The notes below the pieces were generated by a model. The model made no database searches. It had not been told where the DNA came from and saw only the letters and a list, made by a program, of their open reading frames with translations. From Lachnospiraceae bacterium (GTDB taxonomy: Bacteria > Bacillota > Clostridia > Lachnospirales > Lachnospiraceae), in contig JAILKJ010000038.1 in assembly GCA_024693845.1 (NCBI GenBank), positions 1 through 47,369 of the forward strand: a stretch of 47,369 nucleotides of DNA, in the 5' to 3' direction. This document shows, piece by piece, positions 8,488 to 16,615 of this stretch. Each line of letters opens with the position of its first letter. Position 1 is the first letter of the stretch. A program made the translations under genes and the position numbers.

Positions 8488-9837
8488 ATGAGCAATAAGG
8501 TTACATTTGACTATTCCAAGGCAACCGGTTTTGTGGCTGAAAATGAAGTGGCACTTCTGCAGGGACAGGCAGAGGCAGCCAAGAAGACACTGGTAGACAA
8601 GACCGGCGCGGGCAACGATTTCCTGGGTTGGATCGATCTTCCCGTAGCCTATGACAAAGAGGAGTTTGCAAGGATCAAGAAGGCAGCTGCCAAGATCCAG
8701 TCGGATTCCGAGGTTCTCCTGGTGATCGGTATCGGCGGTTCTTACCTGGGTGCCAGAGCAGCCATTGAGTTCCTGCGTCACAGCTTTTACAATAACCTGT
8801 CCAAGGATCTTCGTAAGACCCCCGAGATCTACTTCGTGGGCAACTCCATCAGTTCCACCTATATCCGTCATCTGATGGATATCATCGGCGATCGTGATTT
8901 CTCCATCAACATGATCTCCAAGTCCGGAACCACCACCGAGCCTGCCATTGCCTTCCGCGTATTCCGCAAGATGATGGTTGAAAAGTACGGCAAGGAGGAA
9001 GCTGCCAAGAGGATCTATGCCACCACCGACAAGGCACGGGGATCCCTTAAGAGCCTGGCTACCGAGGAGGGCTTTGAGACCTTCGTTGTACCCGATGATG
9101 TAGGCGGACGTTTTTCCGTACTGACCGCAGTAGGTCTTCTTCCCATCGCTGTCAGCGGAGCAGATATCGACAAGCTGATGGAAGGTGCTGCAAGCGGACG
9201 TGAGAATGCGCTTAACCTGCCTTACGAGCAGAATGATGCTCTGCAGTATGCGGCAGTTCGTAACGCTCTTAACCGTAAGGGCAAAAGTGTTGAGATCCTG
9301 GCTAACTATGAGCCTGCCCTTCACTTCATTTCCGAGTGGTGGAAGCAGCTTTACGGAGAGTCCGAGGGCAAGGATCAGAAGGGTATTTTCCCGGCAAGTG
9401 TTGATCTGACCACGGATCTGCATTCCATGGGCCAGTTCATTCAGGATGGTACGAGAATGATGTTTGAAACCGTTATGGAGGTTGAGAAGAGCCGTGAGGA
9501 GATCATCCTCGAAGAGGAGGCTGTGGATCTTGACGGCCTGAATTACCTGACCGGTAAGAGCGTTGACTTTGTTAACAAGTCCGCTATGAACGGAACCATC
9601 CTGGCACATACCGACGGTAATGTTCCGAACCTGAAGATCGCTATCCCCGAAGTAAATGAGTTCTATCTGGGACAGCTGTTCTACTTCTTTGAGTTCGCCT
9701 GCGGCGTTTCCGGATACATGCTGGGCGTGAATCCTTTCAACCAGCCAGGCGTTGAGAGCTACAAGAAGAACATGTTCGCACTGCTGGGCAAGCCCGGTTT
9801 TGAAGAGCAGAGAGAAGCTCTGTTAAAGAGATTATAA
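8488..9837 (+). CDS. pgi: Glucose-6-phosphate isomerase
   Basis: This 449-residue cytoplasmic enzyme interconverts glucose 6-phosphate and fructose 6-phosphate in glycolysis and gluconeogenesis. The SIS-fold phosphate-binding segment [13 protein letters not shown] lies near residues 79-91, and a second sugar-phosphate loop has [11 protein letters not shown]. The catalytic region [12 protein letters not shown] is near 287-298, and the C-terminal signature [14 protein letters not shown] carries the conserved Lys. The length matches the compact Firmicute form. GAAGGAG 7 bases before ATG 8488 sets the start. The gene is flanked by its own promoter (8395-8423) and a hairpin terminator (9850-9888), so it is probably monocistronic. 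Functionally it links to malQ, glgC and glgD in the same window. Confidence 0.97.
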   Translation: MSNKVTFDYSKATGFVAENEVALLQGQAEAAKKTLVDKTGAGNDFLGWIDLPVAYDKEEFARIKKAAAKIQSDSEVLLVIGIGGSYLGARAAIEFLRHSFYNNLSKDLRKTPEIYFVGNSISSTYIRHLMDIIGDRDFSINMISKSGTTTEPAIAFRVFRKMMVEKYGKEEAAKRIYATTDKARGSLKSLATEEGFETFVVPDDVGGRFSVLTAVGLLPIAVSGADIDKLMEGAASGRENALNLPYEQNDALQYAAVRNALNRKGKSVEILANYEPALHFISEWWKQLYGESEGKDQKGIFPASVDLTTDLHSMGQFIQDGTRMMFETVMEVEKSREEIILEEEAVDLDGLNYLTGKSVDFVNKSAMNGTILAHTDGNVPNLKIAIPEVNEFYLGQLFYFFEFACGVSGYMLGVNPFNQPGVESYKKNMFALLGKPGFEEQREALLKRL

Positions 9838-9849
9838 GATCATTTAGGG

Positions 9850-9904
9850 GCCATGTATCCATTCTGATACGCAGGATGGGTACATGGCGCTTGCTGTATT
9901 TTGG
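9850..9904 (+). terminator. Probable pgi transcription terminator
   Basis: A 13-base-pair stem is formed by GCCATGTATCCAT (9850-9862) and ATGGGTACATGGC (9876-9888), with one U-G wobble and a 13-base loop. It is followed by a T-rich stretch (TTGCTGTATTTT), not a pure T run, so termination may be partial. An in-frame upstream ATG for the next gene at 9884 lies inside this stem and is therefore an unlikely start. Confidence 0.6.
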
Positions 9905-9913
9905 GGTAATACG

Positions 9914-10870
9914 ATGAAGATCGTGATTTTGGAACGAAACAGTGTAGGAGAAGACATAGACGTATCCGATTTCGGACAGTTCGGAGAGTTGGTAAGCTAT
10001 CCTGTCACAAGTCCGGATCAGGTGGCGGAGAGGATTGAGGACGCGGATATCATCGTGGTGAATAAATCACCCATTACCGCTGAAGTGCTCTCGAAGGCCC
10101 GCAATCTGAAGATGGTAGCGGAGTTTGCCACGGGCTTTGACAATATCGATGTTGAGGAATGCCGCAGAAAGGGCATCGCCGTAGCCAATGTTTCCGGCTA
10201 TTCCACGGATTCAGTGGCACAGCATACCATGACCATGGCCCTGTATCTGCTGGAGCATCTGTCCTACTACGATAACTATGTACAGAGCGGAGCCTACGCA
10301 GCTTCCTCTTCCTTCTCCAATTTCGATAAACGGTTTGATGAGCTGGGAGCCCTTACCTGGGGGATCATAGGTATGGGCGCCATCGGACAAAAGGTGGCAT
10401 CCCTTGCTTCGGCCTTCGGCTGCAGGGTGATCTTCCATTCCGTAACGGGACATAGCAGCGTGAAAGAGTATGAGCAGGTGGGCTTTGATGAGCTGTTGAG
10501 GCAAAGCGACATCTTATCCCTGCATTGTCCGCTGTCCGATCTTACGAGACATCTGATCGATGAGCCGGCTCTTGCGAAGATGAAGAAGTCGGCGATCCTG
10601 ATCAACTGCGCAAGAGGCGGCGTGGTTGATACAGCAGCTCTGGCCCGGGCGCTGGAGGAAGGCGTGATCGGGGCAGCGGGTCTTGATGTTTTGGAAAAAG
10701 AGCCCATTCGGGTTGAGGATCCCCTGCTTAAGATCCGGGATCCGCAGAAGTTGATCATAACGCCTCATATGGCTTGGGGAAGCACGCAGGCAAGAGGACG
10801 ACTTGTTCAGGAAGCCTGTGACAATATCAGAGCATTTTTAAACAGCGAGATGAGAAACAGAGTCGTTTAA
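9914..10870 (+). CDS. D-2-hydroxyacid dehydrogenase (glycerate dehydrogenase-like)
   Basis: With the start at ATG 9914 (MKIVILERN) the protein has 318 residues, typical of the family, and is cytoplasmic. It should reduce a 2-keto acid to a D-2-hydroxy acid with a nicotinamide cofactor. The nucleotide-binding loop GMGAIGQ lies near residues 153-159, LHCPL and INCARGGVVD hold the conserved substrate Arg region, GLDVLEKEP carries the catalytic Glu, and TPHMAW the catalytic His near 283. The residue after the second Rossmann strand is not the usual Asp (VIFHS), which may relax NAD over NADP preference. A longer reading from 9884 would start inside the terminator stem, so I rejected it. Glycerate or hydroxypyruvate is the likeliest substrate, but this is a family-level guess. 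Confidence 0.88.
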   Translation: MKIVILERNSVGEDIDVSDFGQFGELVSYPVTSPDQVAERIEDADIIVVNKSPITAEVLSKARNLKMVAEFATGFDNIDVEECRRKGIAVANVSGYSTDSVAQHTMTMALYLLEHLSYYDNYVQSGAYAASSSFSNFDKRFDELGALTWGIIGMGAIGQKVASLASAFGCRVIFHSVTGHSSVKEYEQVGFDELLRQSDILSLHCPLSDLTRHLIDEPALAKMKKSAILINCARGGVVDTAALARALEEGVIGAAGLDVLEKEPIRVEDPLLKIRDPQKLIITPHMAWGSTQARGRLVQEACDNIRAFLNSEMRNRVV

Positions 10871-10884
10871 GCAGAAGGTAAATG

Positions 10885-10901
10885 GCGGAAGGAATTTCCG
10901 C
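10885..10901 (+). other. Short hairpin just before the chemoreceptor start
   Basis: GCGGAA (10885-10890) pairs perfectly with TTCCGC (10896-10901) around a 5-base loop. It ends directly before the GGGGG ribosome site of the next gene and has no T run, so it is not a standard terminator. It might influence translation start of the chemoreceptor. Confidence 0.3.
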
Positions 10902-10912
10902 GGGGGATGGGT

Positions 10913-13267
10913 ATGAGCAAAAAGAAATGGTTCGGAAGGAAAAAATTGCAGCCGGAGGAAGCCGTGAATCCGGAAGTTGACGTGATGGCTGAGGAAACCG
11001 AAGCAGAAGAAACGGTTGCTGAAGAGGCTGAGGTTGAGGAGACCGCGGTTGATGAAGCAGTGGCTGAAGATGCTCCTGCGCAGGAGAATGCTTCCGGAGA
11101 TGAGGCTGTCGAAGAGTCTGAGACAGAGGATACGGACGAAACGCCGGAAGATGTGGGCGGATCGGAAACGGTGTCTGAGGAAGCCGCACCCGAGCGTCTC
11201 ATGACCGAGGATGGCAAGCTGGATATTGACGCCATGTTTGCCAAGCTCCAGGAAGAAGGAGCTCCGGGAACCAAAGAAGAAGAGTTGGAACAGGTTTCCG
11301 CAGAGGGTGAACTGGATATCGATGCCATGTTTGCCAAGCTTCAGGAAGAGGGAGCTCCGGGAACCGGTGAGGATGAGCTGGAACAGGTTTCCGTAGAGGG
11401 TGAGCTGGACATTGATGCCCTTTACGCCAAACTCCAGGAGCAGGAAGGTGCTTCAGCACCTGCTACGCCGGCGGAGCAGCCTCAGGAAAGCTATGAAAGT
11501 GCCGGCGAAAGCGCCCCAGCGGATCCCGATGCAAAGGAGATCTTCCCCTTCACTTTCCGCAAGAAAATGAAACTTTTTTGCCTGGTGCCCGCTGTGGCGG
11601 CCCTGGCTATCCTTCTTGTGATCACCGTGATCACTGTCATCAGCTCCGCTACGGGACGGATGGATGAGACGCTGAAGATCGCAGCAGCAGCCGTGGAGGG
11701 CAGTATTTCCACGGAGAATGCAGGCGGACCCTACAGTCTGGAGAACGGCAGCCTTCATAAGGGCGGTGCCGATGTTTCCGATTACGGCAAGCTTCTTCTG
11801 TACCTTAAGGGCGGTACCGATCTGGAAATGAGTATCCTTGTGGAGTCCGGAAAGAAGATGACCCGTCAGATCACCACCTTTGCCGACAAAGACGGCAAAT
11901 CTCTGGAAGGCACAGAGATGGATCCCATGCTGTACAAGAAGGTGTGTGACGGTCAGACCCTGTTCCTGAAGAACAGAAAGATCGGCGGAAGAAGATATTT
12001 TGTCAGATATGAGCCCATCATGAATAAGACCGGCTCGGTAGTCGGAGCCATTGAGGTGGCATCTCTTTCGGGATCCGTCAATGCTAAAACAACGCTGAAG
12101 ATCCTGTTTGCGGTCCTGATCTCGGCTCTGCTCATCGCAGTGGTAACGTTGACGATCTTATATCTTACCAGATCCATGGCCAAAGTCATGGATGCCACGA
12201 AGGACTTTTTGCAGATCCTTTCCAAGGGCAATATGTCCTACGGCAGTCTCCAGGTGGATGATAACATCCGTCGCAGGAACGATGAACTGGGAGAGATCTA
12301 CAGACTGACGGTTTCCCTGCAATCCACTTATCGGGATATCGTCATGGGGATCAAGGAGAGTGCCCAGAGTCTGCTGGATTCCGCAAGACAGCTTTCCGAT
12401 CTTGCCTTAGGTACGACCCTGACCGTGGAGGCAGTTTATGATTCTCTTGGTGAGGTGGCAAAGGCCTCCGAGACCCAGAGTAAAAAAACCGGCGATGCCA
12501 GAGAGAACCTGCTGCAGGTAGGCGAGCAGATCAACTATATCCGCAAGGAGGTTGATGTTCTGGCAAGGCGCTCCGTGAAGATGTCCGATGCGGAGAAGGA
12601 AGAAGAAGAGATCATCCAGCAGCTGAACAAGTCCAACGACGAAACCATCAAGGCTATCACCAGGATCTCGGAGCAGTTTGTTGCACTTGATAAGACGATC
12701 CAGTCCATTCGCAAAGCAACGGGAGTGATCCAGGATATTGCGGATGAGACGGACCTTTTGTCACTCAATGCCTCCATTGAGGCAGCCAAAGCCGGTGATT
12801 CCGGAAGAGGCTTTGCGGTTGTGGCCCAGCAGATCAATGCTCTGGCTGAGCAGTCCAACGGATCCGCCCAGGAGATCGAGAAGATCATAGAGGGGTTGCT
12901 TCGCGAATCCGCCGAAATGGTGGAAAGCATGAAGCTGGTACGTAAGGCCATCAATCTGCAGCAGGAGAAGCTGGACGATACCATGGACAAGACCGAGGAT
13001 GTGGCAAAGGGTGTTTCCGGATCACTGGAAAGCATCGAGTCCATCCGCGAAAAGACAGTTTTGCTGGGTCAGTTCTCAGAGGCTATTGTAGGCGTCGTGG
13101 GAGATCTGGCACAGGTAACAGCCCAAAGCCAGGCTACGACGGACGATACGATCTCCAATGCAAGCCGGATGAACAACACAATGAACAGGCTCGGAGGATC
13201 GGCGGATTCGCTTCAGCATCTGGCAGACGAGCTGGATAAGGAGCTGGCCCGTTTCACTTTGGAGTAA
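10913..13267 (+). CDS. Methyl-accepting chemotaxis protein with acidic, repeat-bearing N-terminal tail
   Basis: This is a 784-residue transmembrane chemoreceptor. ATG 10913 is preferred because GGGGG lies 6 bases before it; ATG 10907 is too close. Residues 1-220 are cytoplasmic-type: a basic start, a very acidic Glu/Ala/Val region, then about 2.6 copies of a 31-residue repeat with LDIDAMFAKLQEEGAPGT. Membrane segment 1 (about 222-246) and segment 2 (about 396-419) enclose an external sensor of roughly 150 residues. A HAMP-like segment and the signalling domain follow; the tip reads ADETDLLSLNASIEAAKAGD and then SGRGFAVVAQQINALAEQS. The tip has Asp-Glu-Thr-Asp where many receptors have Gln-Thr-Asn. 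A long soluble domain before the first membrane segment is unusual. No other che genes are nearby. Confidence 0.9.
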   Translation: MSKKKWFGRKKLQPEEAVNPEVDVMAEETEAEETVAEEAEVEETAVDEAVAEDAPAQENASGDEAVEESETEDTDETPEDVGGSETVSEEAAPERLMTEDGKLDIDAMFAKLQEEGAPGTKEEELEQVSAEGELDIDAMFAKLQEEGAPGTGEDELEQVSVEGELDIDALYAKLQEQEGASAPATPAEQPQESYESAGESAPADPDAKEIFPFTFRKKMKLFCLVPAVAALAILLVITVITVISSATGRMDETLKIAAAAVEGSISTENAGGPYSLENGSLHKGGADVSDYGKLLLYLKGGTDLEMSILVESGKKMTRQITTFADKDGKSLEGTEMDPMLYKKVCDGQTLFLKNRKIGGRRYFVRYEPIMNKTGSVVGAIEVASLSGSVNAKTTLKILFAVLISALLIAVVTLTILYLTRSMAKVMDATKDFLQILSKGNMSYGSLQVDDNIRRRNDELGEIYRLTVSLQSTYRDIVMGIKESAQSLLDSARQLSDLALGTTLTVEAVYDSLGEVAKASETQSKKTGDARENLLQVGEQINYIRKEVDVLARRSVKMSDAEKEEEEIIQQLNKSNDETIKAITRISEQFVALDKTIQSIRKATGVIQDIADETDLLSLNASIEAAKAGDSGRGFAVVAQQINALAEQSNGSAQEIEKIIEGLLRESAEMVESMKLVRKAINLQQEKLDDTMDKTEDVAKGVSGSLESIESIREKTVLLGQFSEAIVGVVGDLAQVTAQSQATTDDTISNASRMNNTMNRLGGSADSLQHLADELDKELARFTLE
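11213..11449 (+). repeat. In-frame tandem repeat, 93-base unit, in the chemoreceptor tail
   Basis: Unit 1 is 11213-11305, unit 2 is 11306-11398, and a partial unit 3 runs from 11399 to about 11449. Each full unit encodes 31 residues: G(K/E)LDIDAMFAKLQEEGAPGT, then an acidic E-x-ELEQVS end. Units 1 and 2 are nearly identical in protein and similar in DNA. Unit 3 keeps LDIDALYAKLQEQ and then diverges. Confidence 0.9.
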
Positions 13268-13289
13268 ACGGGCGTGTAAGGAAGCAGTA

Positions 13290-15050
13290 ATGAGGGAAAC
13301 TAGCAACGGGCATCAGACAAAAAAAGACAGTTTTGTGCTTCAGGCAGGGGTGCTTGCGGTAGCGGGTATCATCGTAAGACTGATCGGTATCCTGTATCGT
13401 GCACCCCTGACACATATCATAGGGGATGAGGGGAACGGCTATTATACACATGCCTATAATATCTACACCATCATTCTGCTCATCGCCTCTTACAGTATCC
13501 CCTCTGCCATGTCCAAGGTGGTATCCCAGCACCTTGCACTGGGAGAGAATAAAAATGCCATGCGGATCGTCAGGATGGCATTTTTGTATGTGGTCGTTGT
13601 AGGCGGCGCGGCATCGCTGCTGACCTGGATCTTTGCCCCCTTCCTTGTGGAGAGCAGATCCGTCCCGGTACTTCGCATCTTTACCCCCACCATTTTTCTG
13701 TCGGGGATCCTGGGAGTCCTTCGTGGCTTCTTCCAGTCTCTTAAGACCATGGTCCCCACCTCCGTTTCCCAGATCCTGGAGCAGATCCTCAATGCAACCG
13801 TCAGTGTTTCGGCTGCCTGGCTTCTGATCCGTCTTACCACCTCGACGGACAAGAGCTTTCTTGCCATGCGGGGAGCCATGGGAAGCGCCCTGGGAACCGG
13901 CTGCGGCGTACTGATCGCATTTATCTTCCTGGCTGTTACACTCTATCGTTACAAAGACAGGATCAAAGCATCCCTGAAACCCGAAAAAGAAGACTATCAC
14001 CTGATGGATAACAGGGAAGTGCTGAAGGTCATCTTAACGGTGGTGACGCCCTTCATCCTCAGCACCTTCATCTATAATTTTTCCACCTCGCTGAATCAGA
14101 CCATCTATACCAAGATCATGAAGCTCCACTTCGGAATGAGCGAGGCGCGGATCGCCACGAATTACGGTATCTTCGCCGGAAAAGCAGTGGTCCTTGCCAA
14201 TATTCCCATTGCTCTGGCAAGTGCCATGTCCTCTGCCATCATCCCCAGCATTTCCTCTGCTTATGCGGCAAAGGATCTGGATCGTACCAGGCAGCAGGTG
14301 GATACGGCGATCCGTGCCACGATGCTGATCTCGATCCCCAGCGCCATCGGTCTGGCGGCCCTGGCACAGCCTGTTACAAGGCTTCTTTTCCCGCAGAAGG
14401 AATCTCTGGAGACGGCGTCGCTTTTGCTGATGTCCATCAGTATCACCGTAGTGTTCTACGCCCTTTCCACCCTTACCAATGCGGTACTGCAGGGGATCGG
14501 AAAAGTGAACACCCCGGTACATCATGCAACGGCAGCCCTCATCGTTCAGACCTTTGTGCTGGTACTTTTGCTCCGTCGTTTCGGCTTCGGTCTGTACTCG
14601 CTGAGTATGGCCATGATCGTTTATTCCTTCCTGATGTGCGTGCTCAATCAGATCGCCGTCAGAAAAGCCCTGTCCTATAAGCAGGAGATCATCAAGACCT
14701 TTATCATTCCCACCTATGCGGCCATGCTGATGGGAACCTTTGCCCATGTGGCTTATCGTGTGATCTATGAAAGGGTAGGAAGCAGTGCTCTGTCGCTGCT
14801 TTGCGCCATCCTGATCGCGGTGGGGATCTATCTGATCCTGGTTTTGCGCACCGGCGGGATCACCAGAGATGAGATCCGCGGTATTCCCAAGGGAGCCGTT
14901 ATTGAGAAAGTGCTGGACAAGACCGGACTGCTTCGGGCAGCCGAGGCCCGCTTTGCCCGGTATGAGAGACACAAGAAGTTCATTGAGGAGAAAAGAAAAC
15001 AAAGAGGGGAAGCAAAAAAACAAAAAGAAGAGGAGAAACGTAGATCATGA
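13290..15050 (+). CDS. Polysaccharide/lipid-linked oligosaccharide flippase (SpoVB/MATE-like)
   Basis: This 586-residue integral membrane protein has about 14 hydrophobic segments and a highly charged, Lys/Arg/Glu-rich cytoplasmic tail (residues about 545-586). The pattern belongs to the MOP superfamily, the polysaccharide-transport (PST)/SpoVB/MurJ-like branch. Its N-terminal segment LAVAGIIVRLIGILYRAPLT is the typical first helix of Firmicute SpoVB/YtgP-type proteins, and GDEGNGYYTHAYNIYTI follows, as in this group. Such proteins flip lipid-linked wall or capsule precursors across the membrane. AAGGAAG lies 5 bases before ATG 13290. Its stop overlaps malQ by 4 bases (ATGA), so the two are translationally coupled. 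Whether it carries lipid II or another polymer unit cannot be told here. Confidence 0.88.
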   Translation: MRETSNGHQTKKDSFVLQAGVLAVAGIIVRLIGILYRAPLTHIIGDEGNGYYTHAYNIYTIILLIASYSIPSAMSKVVSQHLALGENKNAMRIVRMAFLYVVVVGGAASLLTWIFAPFLVESRSVPVLRIFTPTIFLSGILGVLRGFFQSLKTMVPTSVSQILEQILNATVSVSAAWLLIRLTTSTDKSFLAMRGAMGSALGTGCGVLIAFIFLAVTLYRYKDRIKASLKPEKEDYHLMDNREVLKVILTVVTPFILSTFIYNFSTSLNQTIYTKIMKLHFGMSEARIATNYGIFAGKAVVLANIPIALASAMSSAIIPSISSAYAAKDLDRTRQQVDTAIRATMLISIPSAIGLAALAQPVTRLLFPQKESLETASLLLMSISITVVFYALSTLTNAVLQGIGKVNTPVHHATAALIVQTFVLVLLLRRFGFGLYSLSMAMIVYSFLMCVLNQIAVRKALSYKQEIIKTFIIPTYAAMLMGTFAHVAYRVIYERVGSSALSLLCAILIAVGIYLILVLRTGGITRDEIRGIPKGAVIEKVLDKTGLLRAAEARFARYERHKKFIEEKRKQRGEAKKQKEEEKRRS

Positions 15051-16615
15051 GAGAGAGCGGAATCCTGCAACCTATTTTTTCCCTGCCTTCCCGATTCGGG
15101 ATCGGGAGCTTTTCGAAGGAAGCCTTCGAGTTCGTAGACTTTTTATATAAGTCCGGCGTCGGCTACTGGCAGATCCTTCCCGTGGGTCCCACGGGCTTCG
15201 GCAATTCCCCCTATCAGCCCTTTTCGGCCTTTGCGGGGAACCCATATTTTATCAGTATTGAGGACCTTATTGAAGAGGGATATCTGACCTGGGACGAGGC
15301 AAACGGTGCCTTCTTCGGTTCGGATCCCGAAAGTGTGGATTACGGCGCTCTGTATGAGAACCGCGATAACCTTCTTAGGATCGCTTTTTCCCGGTTCTCG
15401 GAAAAGGGAGACCAGAAGGAATATAAGGCATATCAGAAAAAAGAAGCCTACTGGCTGACAGACTATGCCCTGTTCATGGCCATCAAAAAAGACCAGGATC
15501 AGAAGTCCTGGCAGGATTGGGAGGATGGTCTGAAAAAGCGTAAAAAAGCAGCCATCGATAAGGCCAAAAAGGAGCTGGCAGATGAGATCGAATTCGTCTT
15601 TTTCAAGCAGTATCTCTTTGATCTGCAGCTTCGAAAGCTCCATGCTTATGCGGCCTCCAAAAACGTGAAGATCATCGGCGACCTGCCTTTTTATGTATCT
15701 CTTGATTCCGCAGATGCCTGGTCCCATCCCGAGGTGTTCTGCATGGATAAGGACTTAAAGCCCACCCTGGTGGCCGGTTGCCCCCCCGATGCCTTCTGTG
15801 CTGACGGACAGCTCTGGGGCAACCCGCTTTACGACTGGGATAAGCTTGCCGAGGACGGATATGACTGGTGGGTGCGCAGGATCGAGAGAAACTATGAGTT
15901 TTATGATGTGATCCGTCTGGATCATTTCCATGGCTTCGAGAGCTACTATGCCGTTCCTTTCGGTGCGCAGAATGCACGTAAGGGAGAGATTCTGAAAGGA
16001 CCCGGCATGAAGCTGTTTGATACCCTGACTAAGAAGCTTTCCGCTCACTGCACCGATGACTTTACCGGAAGCAGCCCGGCTGATAAGAAGAAAAAGAGGC
16101 TTCCCATGATCGCAGAGGATCTGGGAAACAATACGCCGGAGAATGAAAAACTCCTGGCGGATTCCGGCTTCCCCGGCATGAAGGTGCTTCAGTATGCTTT
16201 TACCAGCTGGGACAGCTACTATGTGAATCATAAACATGAGAGGAATTGCGTGGTCTATACCGGGACCCACGACAATACGCCGCTCCGTGCCTGGGTGGAA
16301 GAGATCAACGAGGGCGAGAGGGATTTCGCCCGCCGCTATATCAACTCCATGAATACCGATTACGGTGCTTTTGTCTGGGATATGATCCGCGAGGCATACC
16401 GGTCCGTTGCCGATCTTTGTATCGTTCCTTTGACGGACTATCTGACGAAGGGAAAAGAAGCCAGGATCAACATGCCCGGCAGCGGCGAAGGAAACTGGCA
16501 GTGGAGGCTGAAGCCCAACTTCCTTTCCGATGATCTGGCCCGTTCGATCCGCGGCCTTGCCGAGATCTACGGAAGGATCCCCGTAGAAAAATCCGCAAAG
16601 GAAGAAAAGAAATGA
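15047..16615 (+). CDS. malQ: 4-alpha-glucanotransferase (amylomaltase)
   Basis: This 522-residue cytoplasmic GH77 enzyme transfers alpha-1,4-glucan segments between maltodextrins, releasing glucose, and supports glycogen and maltose use. Early signatures LPSRFGIGSFSKEAFEF and QILPVGPTGFGNSPYQ are typical. The nucleophile is Asp292 in IRLDHFHGF, the acid/base Glu357 is in MIAEDLG, and the stabilising Asp is in GTHDNTPLRAW. A Lys-rich insert (about residues 325-350, including DDFTGSSPADKKKKR) precedes the Glu motif and is longer than in many homologues. The gene overlaps the flippase stop and the following aminopeptidase start by 4 bases each. With pgi, glgC and glgD nearby, it fits a glycogen-cycling role. 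The assignment is secure. Confidence 0.96.
   Translation: MRESGILQPIFSLPSRFGIGSFSKEAFEFVDFLYKSGVGYWQILPVGPTGFGNSPYQPFSAFAGNPYFISIEDLIEEGYLTWDEANGAFFGSDPESVDYGALYENRDNLLRIAFSRFSEKGDQKEYKAYQKKEAYWLTDYALFMAIKKDQDQKSWQDWEDGLKKRKKAAIDKAKKELADEIEFVFFKQYLFDLQLRKLHAYAASKNVKIIGDLPFYVSLDSADAWSHPEVFCMDKDLKPTLVAGCPPDAFCADGQLWGNPLYDWDKLAEDGYDWWVRRIERNYEFYDVIRLDHFHGFESYYAVPFGAQNARKGEILKGPGMKLFDTLTKKLSAHCTDDFTGSSPADKKKKRLPMIAEDLGNNTPENEKLLADSGFPGMKVLQYAFTSWDSYYVNHKHERNCVVYTGTHDNTPLRAWVEEINEGERDFARRYINSMNTDYGAFVWDMIREAYRSVADLCIVPLTDYLTKGKEARINMPGSGEGNWQWRLKPNFLSDDLARSIRGLAEIYGRIPVEKSAKEEKK

Noticed and set aside
8437-9609. Minus-strand open frame of 390 codons across pgi
   Set aside because: It is antisense to conserved pgi motifs and lacks any family resemblance.
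11213-11449. Repeat read as an assembly artefact
   Set aside because: The units differ at several codons and stay in frame, so a simple duplication error is unlikely.
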